This document shows positions 28,301 to 39,100 of a stretch of DNA of 64,000 bases, piece by piece. The stretch lies in NCBI GenBank assembly GCA_013396755.1, contig VWZF01003703.1, positions 944,821 to 1,008,820 of the forward strand. The letters run 5' to 3'. The stretch is from Sclerurus mexicanus (lineage: Eukaryota; Chordata; Aves; Passeriformes; Furnariidae). The notes under the pieces were generated by a model, which saw only the letters and a list, made by a program, of their open reading frames with translations, searched no databases and was not told the origin of the DNA. The position numbers were made by a program, and so were the translations under genes. How positions within the stretch are numbered: position 1 is the first letter of the stretch; the number at the start of each line of letters is the position of its first letter.

Positions 28301-30113
28301 CAAGTTTATCAGATAAATGGTGTATTTAACTTCCTGTTCTATCTCTTGTCCTTGTTCTACATTTCTACTGTTTGTAGGTTCCAGATTCAGAGCAATATGA
28401 AGAGTTTTAAAGCAAAGGAGAAATCACTGTTTATACATAGTCTTATCTAGCAAAGACACTGAAATGTTGAGGTTTCAACCATCCGTGCTTCAACAGTAAC
28501 AGGAGGTTCCCAGCCCTGTGAACACCCGAACCTCACATTTAGCAGCAGGCACAGAACAGCCCCGTGAATCTTCACCTGCCTATGCTGCAAGGGCAGCACA
28601 GACTCAGCTCCTCTGGGCCTCAGGTTCTTCCTTTCAGTCTCAATGCTCTCCATTTCTAGCAGATTAAGAGAGAGATGGTCAAATGAGTATCTTGTAGACC
28701 CCTGGGGCACTTGCTCTAATAGAAAATACTGAATTTAATCAATATCTATTATAGGTACAAAATAATACTGTTGACTTTTTAGTACTTGATGTTTACAATT
28801 AATCTTTTTTCTTTTATAAGTGTGAATACAGAAGCAAGAGACAACGTCTCTGTCTTTGGCTTAGACCCCTCTGCTGTTCAAACATTTTAGACACTACGTT
28901 TTCTTCCAGCCTTCAAAACACCCCACCAGCTCTCCACGCTGCCCTGTGCAGAGGGCTGGTCACACAGGATTTTCATGCTCCTGTCCACAACACCTGTGAT
29001 TCCCTGCGCTCCTCGTGTGTTAAGACACATACTTAAGGCCCAAATCCATTTCTAAATACCTAGTGAAATTCAAGTTCTGCAGCCTGAAAACTTCTGTTAT
29101 CCGATCCCCAGTGTGGGTGCCCACAGTGCCCCGCAGAGCACTCAGGAGCAGAGATCAGTGGCGGCTGGCACAAGCACTCTCTGCCTTCTCACCTGTGAAG
29201 TGTCACCACAAGACCTTTGAACAGACCTTGGAACACCCTGAATCCTCTGACTCGAGTTCCTCTGGACTCAGAGCTTCCAGCACTGAGAGGGGACAAGGTC
29301 TTGGCACATACACCACCAAAAAAACCTTGTGCAAACCAAATATAATTTGAATTTCAGTGAGACAGGGATAAAGAAACCTCAAATACAAAGTCCAGTGAGA
29401 CAGGAAAAACCACTGAGCCTGACCTGCCTTTGGCTTGAGTCTGCACTACAGAAACCCACCCTGTTTCACCAGGCAAATTCCACTGTCACACAAAGACCTG
29501 TCCCCATCTGGAGCAACTTCTGGAATTAAGGGGACACTATAAGACATTAAGTGATTAAACACCACCACAACAATCTATTTTGACTTCCTGCAAGCACCAT
29601 ACAATGTTTTGAAATTATTTCCACCTAAAACTAGTAACAGCCTTCAAGTTTTTTCATCTCCTGCGATGGAGATCTTATTTGCTTATTTACAAGGCATTGC
29701 TACAATCACACCTTCCAAACTGCATTGCAGGTACTGAGATAGAAATCCAGATCCAAAGCCTAAGGGATCCGTCTGGTATCTGGTTCTGTTCCTCCACAGA
29801 AAAATGCTTTTCATTTTAGAAAACCCACTGTTCTTTCCCAGGTGATAAAACAGCCAGTTGCCTGTGTGAGACCCTGAATGGAAGAGTCAGACCTACTCAA
29901 ATGTGGCTTCTGATCCAGAAAGCAGACAAGAGCTCACTTGACAATCTCCAGCTAAGAACCATCACATGAAATAACTGAATTTTTCCCTTTCTGAAACCTT
30001 ACTGCAAGTTCCTGCCAGGACAGATGTCTGCAGTCACTAACTACTGCTAGTTAAAGCATAAATCCATTTGCTGCAGTCTCAGAAAACATGCAAACAGTTG
30101 CTTAAAAATCTAT
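25326..30113. other. Gene-poor 3' flank, segment 6
   Basis: AT-rich in 25370-26000 and 29540-30110. A small tandem repeat lies at 28104-28123. The plus-strand frame 27307-27843 (178 codons) has no recognisable domain. Longer PLCH1 transcripts could extend into the right end of this segment. Confidence 0.55.
28104..28123 (+). repeat. Perfect 10-bp tandem duplication
   Basis: The unit attgatacat is repeated exactly twice. It is too short to class further. Confidence 0.9.
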
Positions 30114-30119
30114 TTTAAT
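30114..30119 (-). terminator. Candidate polyadenylation signal ATTAAA
   Basis: ATTAAA on the minus strand is the commonest variant of the canonical signal. It is the first good candidate past the PLCH1 stop and is followed on the minus strand by a T/G-rich run (tgtttgcatgttttc) suited to the downstream element. A sequence match alone is weak proof. Confidence 0.4.
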
Positions 30120-31126
30120 GACATTTTCAAGAATAATAATACTCTGCATTACAAAAAGAAAGAGGTAAAAGGTACATCTTTTGCATATCAGAAAAACTTA
30201 CAGCAAAGAATATCTTCAAACCAAAATAAAGCTATGTTGTTCCCTACAGGGAAGCTTCAGGTGTCTGAGATTCCTTCACAGAAAAAAGTGAACAGTCAAA
30301 ATAGTCCCTCTACCATGTCAGCCTTAAAGATCCCACTGACCATCAACAAGTGAGCAATAAAATTACAAATGTACAGAAAATGGATCTGCCACTGCACTGA
30401 AGCTACACACACATCCAACAGCAAAAATACATAACAAAATATGCAGAATTTAAGTGTTTTCATTCATAAATTCAGAATTACTCCCACATTCCACTCTGTC
30501 CCAAAGTCAGCATTCAACATGGAGACCAAAAAGGAAGACAACTGTTGTCATACTCCATAGAGCAGGCAGAGGACAAATCTACACGACTCACAGATTTGGA
30601 CTAGCCCTAATTTTACAAATCATTTGCTGTAGGACCACAGCTCATACATGAAAGCATGTAAAATGAATAGTAACAAGTAGGAACGAGTGATGCTAATGAA
30701 GGATCACTGCCTGTTGGGCAGCCCCCATCCAGCACCCGAGCCCGTGACCCGATCCTGACACCACAGTGCTCCGTAGAACCCGCACAAAAGGGCAGAAGCG
30801 ATCACTGAAGTGTTTTCCAGCCAGGAGGACAGGCCGTGAGGAACGCAATGCCATGGCAGTGGCTGCAGTGCCAGCATCCAGACACAGAATGCTACAAACG
30901 CTCGCCGCATGCAGAGCCCCAGAGCCCACCATCCTGGACACAGCAGCACGGAGCGTGGCTCCTGTTCACATCAGCTCGGACAGGAAGGGGCACGTCCAAT
31001 CACGGCTGAGTCAGTAGCACAGAACTGCATTTCTAAATAATTTAAACCCTCCAAACGCTGTTTCTCACTAACGTTCCTTCATCCCAGTGGAAGAGCGTGT
31101 GACTCCGAGGCGCAGCCCGGTCCAGC
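30114..31126 (-). other. PLCH1: Likely PLCH1 3' untranslated region
   Basis: This is the sequence between the stop codon and the first usable polyadenylation signal. It is GC-rich near the stop and AT-rich beyond about 30700. I found no AATAAA on the minus strand in this stretch. The length of about 1 kb is an inference from the ATTAAA site; transcripts could extend further. Confidence 0.5.
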
Positions 31127-33162
31127 CTACAGCCTGAGCAGGAAGTAGACCTCGGGCTGGTCCTCGGGGCTGTGCTCCAGCTGCAGGACGGGGTTGAGCC
31201 GGTCCCCGCAGCAGTGCAGAGCCGAGCACGAGCCCTCCGGGACGCCCCGGCCCTCCACGGGGAAGCCGCCGAGGTACCTGGCGATGTAGGAGCCCGTGGA
31301 GTGCCTGTTGGCCACGCGTGGGGACGCCGCGGGCTTGTTCCTCAGGACCACCCCGGCCACGGCGGGTTTCTGCCTGCCGGCCTCCTGCCGCTCCCGCGCC
31401 CGGCTGGCGATGTTCCGCACGCGGCTCTGGCTGCGGGAGGACAGTTTCCTCACCAGGGCCTTGGCGCCGTCGTCGTGCCTGGGGCAGGCCACGTGGCGGG
31501 CGTCGTCCTGCTCGGGGCACAGCAGCCGCCGCAGCTGCTCCGTCAGCGCGTCCGGCCGCAGCGCCCGCACCCCCGCCAGCTTCCTGTCCCGCATGCCCGA
31601 TGACACGAAGCTCCTGCTGATGTACTGGTACTTACTCTCGAAGTTGCAGGAGATGTCCTCCGACGTCAGGTCTCCCAGGCTCTTGGACTTGCAGGGGCTG
31701 CTCTGCTGGATGGCCGGGTGGGGGGCGAAGGGGAGAGCGCCTGGGGGCGCCGTGCTGGGCTGGGCCCTCTCGGGGGCACGCGGCACATTTGTCTGCCTCT
31801 CTGAGCGATGGCGGCACGGAACCCCAGCACTCTCACACACGGGAAAAGGAAGCTGAGCCCCTGCGGTGCTGACGGTGCCCGAGCAGTCCTGCGAGGCCGC
31901 GGTCGTGCTGCTCCCAGAGGTCCTCTCACCACCGTGCCCACCGCCCTGCTTTTGCCTCAGTCTCAAAGGAGAAGCCAGCTGGCTCATGTCCTCCCTTTTG
32001 TACTCACAGGCAGTTACCAGGACAGCCCGGGAGTCCCCGTCGACTTCCACCAGACTGCTGCTGTCCGAGCTCTCACCAGGCAGAGGATCAACCAGCATCT
32101 CCTCAAAGATGAGATTACTGGAAGCAAAAGAACTGGCAGACTCGGGGCCTTCCCAGCTCGGTCCCGATTTCATTCCACAATTTCTTTTGGGATTTGCATT
32201 CAGCAAAGAGAGAGGTGAAGAACACGGAGACCCAGGCAAGTTACTTTCTAGACTGTTTAATTTCTTCTTGCAAACTAATCCCCTGTGGGCCTTACATTCA
32301 GAAGCTGGCGTTGCCCCCTGGGTAACCGTGCACATGCAATACTCTGCAGTCTCTGGGCTGGAGAACATGGCTCTATCTGGAGTGGAGAATAAAGGGGATT
32401 TGGAGGATTTTGTGGGAGTGAAGCTGTGCTTACAGGGGCTGCTCAGGCCGCCAGGAAAGGCCTGGGGGTGTGCAGCCACCACACCGAAGGTCTGGCTGCT
32501 GCCACCGTGGGGGCTTGAGACAGCAGTGAGGTGGGTTTGGTCCCCTGCGACATCACCCTGCCCAATGAGGGCAGACACAGCACTGTTCAGCTCGCTCTCA
32601 GTTGCCAGAGAAACCTCATCAATGAGGCGAGAAATGTCACTGTCCTGTAGGGCCAGCGTGGAGTGCAAGTCAGGGCTGTCAGAGCAGCTGGGAGAAGAAA
32701 TGTCAGTCAAAGAAAGAGCTGCCGCAGTGCTTTTCTTGATGATGTCACATTTGTGATCCTCCATCTCTGCATTTTGAGAAAGAGAAGTCCCCACAAGACT
32801 GAATTTCCCCTCCTTGAACCCCTTTGTGTCATCTTCTTTATTGTCAGCACAGCTTCTGTCGTGTGGTTTTTCTGTGGAAAGTTCAAAGTCAGAGTCCTGC
32901 ATTGGGAGGACACCTTCACCAGAAAGACTGTTTTGCTGACAGTCTGTGAGGCGATTTGCTCCAGCCACACCACTTGCAAAAACTAAGCATTCAGGTTGCT
33001 CCTGTGGAGCTGGTACCAAAAAGTCAGCTGTAGAATCCTTCTGGTCATTCTCCCTCTTGAACTGAGATCCCAGATTTGAAGTATTTGCTGTTTGCTCCAA
33101 ACACGGAAAAAGAGATTCTTTCCAGTTTGTTTCCTTCTCATTTATATTGTCATCACTGTTGG
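31127..33162 (-). CDS. PLCH1: PLCH1 exon 22 (long terminal coding exon)
   Basis: It encodes residues 989-1666 and the TAG stop at 31127-31129. The acceptor TTTAG precedes NSDDNINEKETNW. The tail is long, serine-rich and mostly disordered by composition. Kept motifs include SDSPDLHSTLALQDSDISRL, VSALIGQGD, LESNLPGSPCSS, SQLASPLRLRQ, SPCKSKSLGDLTSEDISCNF, ALVRKLSSRSQSRVRNIASR and the end PEVYFLLRL. The last third (31130-31960) is far more GC- and CpG-rich than the rest. The closing LRL fits a class II PDZ ligand, which is inference. Confidence 0.96.
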
Positions 33163-36100
33163 CTAAATTAAATAAAAGACATATTAGTTGCATACAAGAC
33201 TCTGTTCTGCCTATCAACAACTCTTTTGTCCTCAGACAGACAAATGGAGAACGCAAAATTAGGTACAGTTGTGACAGAACTTAATCATGGGGTTGTGCAG
33301 GTTTAGTACAAATTATCTGAGTGATATGAGTAAATGGAAAAATACAACTGCAGGCACTTCATTGAAACTTCCTTGGAATGTCTATTACATCAAGCAGGTG
33401 ATGTAATATTTGTTGTAAGTAATGTTAATGAGGTACCATATCATGGCTTGCACGTGGCATTACCTTCAGCTGTGTTCCTAGTCAGATTTGTACTATAAAG
33501 AAGCGTGGCAATAAAGACAGAACAAAACAGCTCTGTTAAAACACACAACACTTGGAAACAAGAGGCATGCTTCAAGCTGAGTAAAAAGCATCAAGTAGAT
33601 GGACTCCAGACATGTGGTTATTGCAAAGTGTCACAAATTAAGGACTTAATTTTGATCTTCCACCAGCATGCTGCATTCACAGGAGCAAGGGGTTGAATTC
33701 CTTGAAAAACACACATTAGATATTTTCTCCACCAAATCCTCTTGTCTTTATATGCCAAATCTGAGCTCCATGACTCATTCCTTTGGAGACCTAATTAAAT
33801 AGGGACTATAGAAGTAAGCTTGGTTTAATGTATACTGGTTTTAATGTTTGCGAGAAAGCAGGTAGTCTTGGAAGCAGCAAGGGGAGCCCAGAGCATCCAC
33901 TAACAGTGACCGAGCCCCCTTTGATGGAGCAGGAACTGCTTCTCATGAACTTGGCCCTAATGCCCATCTCCAAAACCTGAGAACTTCCCAAGCCTCCCAG
34001 TGCTCCCAGACAAGGATGGAAGAGATGCATGTTTCTCTGATTTGTAGATTTATCTTTTCTGTAAAGAAGGTAAGAGAAAATGGATAGCACCCTGTCCCCT
34101 TGGCATAATTCCAGTGAAGCAGCAGAAATACGCTCAGCCACAGCATTTTAGCTCTGTGGGACAGCTTCTTCCACAGGGTTATGGAGCAAGCCTTAGAGAC
34201 TCTAAGGGACAGGATCCATCCCTCTCACAGCTAGAAGGGGCAGCTTTTTAGGTCATCTCACAGGGCCTATGCTTTCTGCAAAGGTTACTTTGCTGGAGAT
34301 GAATACCTGTGACCTCCAAAAAGTACAGAAGTCTCTTGTGTCTTTGTCTGCAGCACCTTTAGGAAGAGATACCTAAGAAATTATTACATCTGTTGTGGGG
34401 AACGGTTGAGCTGTATTATCTTCACAGGCTTATCTAAAGGATCTTTTAATTTAAAACACAGCATTTCAGAGTTATCTTCCTTTACTAGCAACATCTTTTT
34501 TTCTGTCTACAGTTTCTTCTCATGGTGGTAGAAAAAGCCCTGGGTTGACTTTGCTCACTGTTTCTCCTCAGGAACTTCTTTTACAAGTGTTGTGCAGATC
34601 AGCTGCTCCTTCAAAAGCCCTAATGCAGGGCCAGTAGCACAAAGGTGGTTCACCAACATGTCCTTATTCGTGCCAGGTAGCTTCACTGCAGTGGCTCCTG
34701 CAGGTGCTGGAAGTGGCTGCTCTGTAGCTGAAATGATTTGGAGCAGATCAGCATTTCTGTCACCCCCTGGCCAAGAGAGGCTCTCAGGGTGCTCTCTGTC
34801 TCCCACCAAGGTAGAGACACAGTGCTGCTGGCTGTGCTGCTCAGGACTATCCCTCAAATCTGGGCTGCCAGAGCCAGCCCAAAGCTGAGGAACTGGGGAC
34901 AGCCTCTGGAAGGGCACTTGCCCTTCCCAAATAAACCAAAACCAGCCTCAAAAAGCAGTACTGACACCCCAAATTAGGGGCTAGCTCAGGGTGGAGACAG
35001 GTCTAATGAATCAGTCACTGTACTCAAAAGTTCCCTAGACCATTTAACTACTTCAGTAAATCAAGTATGAGGCAGGTCCAACACACTAACTTTGCTGTAG
35101 CCGTGGGAATAACTGGATTTTAAAACCAGGACTATTACTGCTGAACACACTTCGAAAACAGCTGTTTTAAGAATGAAATTGTATTGTGTATCAATTACAT
35201 AAGACCAAGATTTTATCCTAACACATGCTTTCCATATAAATTGATCAAATTCTATAACCTAGGCTGAGTGTTAAGTATCAAGCCTGTGGGATACAAAGTT
35301 TGACCTACTTTTACCCCTCTTACATCTCTTGAAAGTCTTTAGGCACTCTATTACCAAAAACATATGCTGTGTGCTGCTCTTCCTCTTTGAAAACAGGGAG
35401 AGGAACCCCACCCTGCCACCAGCTCTGTCTCCACAAGTAAATGGAGAGCAGGAGACCAGAAACTGAAGGCTGCAACAGAAGGTTGGTCCTTAAATTACAA
35501 AAAGAAATTTGGCAAGTGTCCTTTAAGAGCACTTCCAGGAATGACTGTAATTCATCTGCCTAGTCTGCAGAGTTGGCAGCTTTCCAGGGTGTCACCTATT
35601 TAAGGAGCTGACAAAATCCTACAATGCTGAGCGCACGTAATTTTGCACAGTTACTTTTGTTTCAGTCGAACAAAACTACTTGCACAAAGGCTAAGCCTTT
35701 CAACAGACTATTCCGACTTCCTACTTCAAAAGTAATTTTGGAAGCATCTTACCAGACGTGTTTTCTCTCGCTGTGGCGTCCTGGGCAGTGTCCTCGGCCG
35801 GGCAGGGCAGTCCCACCAGCAGGTACTTGTCCACAGGCATGGAAGCAGGACGTGCCTGCAAGCTGCGCTTCGGGCGCCGAACCACCCCCTCCTTGTCCTT
35901 CAGCTCCGTGGGCTCAGAGGTGCCGTCCTTCGCGTCAGCCGCTTCCAGAAAACCCATCTTGCTCTTCTTCCTGCCCTTGGCCGGCGCGCTGGCCGTGCGC
36001 CGCAGGATCCGGTCGCCGAGGGTTCTCTTGCGGACGTAGTTCCCGCCGGCCTCGGCGCAGCCCTGCTTGGGGGTCTTGTTGAACAGCCCTCGCAGTCCTA

Positions 36101-39100
36101 TCAGCTGCTTGCTCTGAAAGCACAGGGACAGCCACAGGGGGAGGTGAGCTCAGACTCACATGTGAGGAGCACGAGGAAGAGAGCTGCTTCCAGAGCGTTT
36201 GTGAATGATGAAGACAAAGATCAAAACACAGCAAAGCGAAAATCCACACCAAGCCACTCACATCTACTCTGACCAAGGAGGCCTCAGCTCAGGTCTCCGT
36301 GGATTCATGCATGTCTGCGTTTCTGCTCATTATGATGGCAGGCTGCCACAGTTACAGCACAGGTTTGCTCCAAGTGCCCTGATGGGAGCTGAGAAGGCTG
36401 TGAGAAGTGGCTGCAGTGACAGGCTGCGCACTAACGCGGAGTTTTATACGCATGGCCTTCACCAGAGCACTCTCCAGCTGGCTCACAGCCTGGACGGACA
36501 ATGATGCAAGTTTGGCAGCTGTAGATCATGCGATCAGGAACCACTGGAAAAGCTGTGCCCAGCAAGTGCAAAGTACATGCTCGTGAGCTCTACCTTGGTG
36601 GCTCCTAGAAAGTGCAATATTGTGTAACTGGGGTTGAGGATTAAAGGGCTCCACTGAAAGGCAAAAAAAACATGCAAATCCATTGGCTAATGTTTTCAAG
36701 ACTGCCACACAAGCAAATAAGGTTAATACATAGTAAAGCATTTAAAAGTATTTATTAGTCTAATATAAAGTGTCTCCCAGAAATTGGCCAGATCTCCTCA
36801 CTCACATGGATGCAAACATGCATTCAGCCCATTAGAAACAGTAATATCACTGCCCATCACTCAGGCAAGCAGCAGAGGAGCAGACTAAGTGACAGATCAA
36901 ATCCCAGTGGGTCTCCCCCCTTCCCTCTGAAGCTGCTCTCTACTGGTTTTATTGAACTTATTTCTCCTTAGAAGAGCACACAAGTCAAGAGTGGCAGCCA
37001 AACACACTCCTACAAACCATCACCAAAGCTGGATGTGATTTCACAGATGCTCCCAGATGAGCACACATCTGGGTATCTAATGCACATGTATCCAAGCCGT
37101 GATCCCACTCAGTGATCTAATGGGATCAGGGAGGATAAAGGTAGTGGGTTTCAGTGAGGCTCTGGAATACACCAAGTCTCAGATGTGGGGCTTTCTCTGT
37201 GTGGTTTGGGTTTTGGTATTTTTTAATCTCTGCTCCTCTGAGATTTCCTTGGGTGCTGCACAGCTGTGGGTTTCCATGTTTGTCATCATATTCTGCATAT
37301 CCTCTCTCAGAAGGGACAAAGAGTGAGGGCCAACCTCTGTAACCAGACCCTTCATAAAGGTCAGGGTTTTGATTTTTTTTTCTGTTTATCTCTATTTCTT
37401 AAATCACTGCAAAAGCGCTATTTTACTTCAGCACCCTGCTGAACATGGCCTTACTTTCTTTGTGCTGTTTCTCTCCAATGACCTCCTATAACCAGCTCAG
37501 GAAGGCAGCTGAAGCAAAATGCAGGGAAAAACCACTGCTTTTACTTTAATTTTAAAACCTTTTCAAAATTCATGCCCTAAAATGTATGCCCTAAACCCTA
37601 AAATTAAATTAGGTTAATGTAGATTCATTAAACTAAAAAAAACCTGCTAAAAATAGCTTGTCAAATACCATGTTCTGGCACAATTACAGTCCTCAAGATT
37701 TACTTCTAAAATAAAATCAGTTCAGCACACTGAAGAAATGCACTTCCTGTGTGTAGACATGATAATTACTTGGTGCTACAGGTGACAGTAGGAACACCTG
37801 TGAGTTCGTGAGCACTCGGAGTAGAGCAATGGTACATTGTGGTTTCCTTGCTGAACCCCACACTGTGAGCCTCCTCCTTCTGCCTCCTGGGCACTCCAGC
37901 ACAGATCCTGTGATGTTCTGTGTGGTATTTAAATCCATTTTTATCAGAAGGAAGACGTAAGTCTCCAGCTATACCCACCTTTCCGTAGGTCTCATTAATG
38001 ATTATATGAACAAATATGGATGCTTCTGTCAGTCCTTCCAAATACACATGGCGATAGCCTGGTGAAACAGAGACAGAAATATTTGCACACCAATAATCCC
38101 AAAGAACCAGCAGTTTGCATGTTATGCACACCTGGCAATGACTGGCTATAGAAGTGATGTGTATAAAGTGAGTCACCTGTAGTAAACTTCTTGTGTTCTC
38201 ACAGGTTTCTCCAAAACCCCAGTACAAACCTCATCAGAGTTATAAAAGACACCAGCAGTAATTTCCAAAAGCACAGACATCCAGACTCCTTCAACTCCTG
38301 GTGAATGACCCACCCTAAGACACCAGGAGAGCTGTCCAGGCTCGTACCTGAGGTCCCAGAGATACAAGCACGTATCTCATGCTGGTAACCTCATCTCTAG
38401 GCCCAAGCTGTTTGTTCTTCAGCTGGGTTGCCAGGTCGAGGAGAAGCTGTGGGACTCACCAGGCACGAGGCTGCTGAAGGCCACAGTTCTCTGCCCCACA
38501 AAGTCCCTCCCAATGGGATCGTGGTCCCAGACCAGGAATCGCACCAGGGCTATCTCGGGCATGTGGATGGTAAAGGTGAGAGTTTCCTCCCAGACGGGAT
38601 TGAACCCTGCAAAACAAACAGCACACCAGGGTGGGAAACAGGCCCAGAGCAAGTGCCACCCTCAGTCTTCATGATGCACAGCAAGAGGAAACGAGCAGCA
38701 ACACAAGTGAAAACACTTTCCTTGTTGCTCACCGAGATCTGGGCACCCTCAATCTCCATCACATCAACCATTAAACATGACAGATTTGTCTCTTTGTCTC
38801 TGGCACTGCTTTAAAAACAAAATGGTTCTGCCTGGGCAGCTGGCAGGGATAGCAAGGCAAGATCTGGTTTTCCAGAACTGATATATATATTTTAACTTCT
38901 GCATAAAGGAAATTTAAGAACAATCCAGGAGAAAGACAATGCGGTGAACAGCTCTTGCCCTTTCACCTCTACCTTACCTCTCTCCCCATACCAGAAATTC
39001 TATCTAAAAAGCAGAATTAATTTGTTACAACACAATCATTTGATTTCATCAGATGAGAAGCTTTGCAATTTAGAAAGTAATAACAGACTCTGAATAATTT

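Noticed and set aside
31866..32756. 296-codon plus-strand open frame
   Set aside because: It lies wholly antisense to the terminal PLCH1 coding exon, whose frame is supported by conserved motifs. The frame is a composition shadow.
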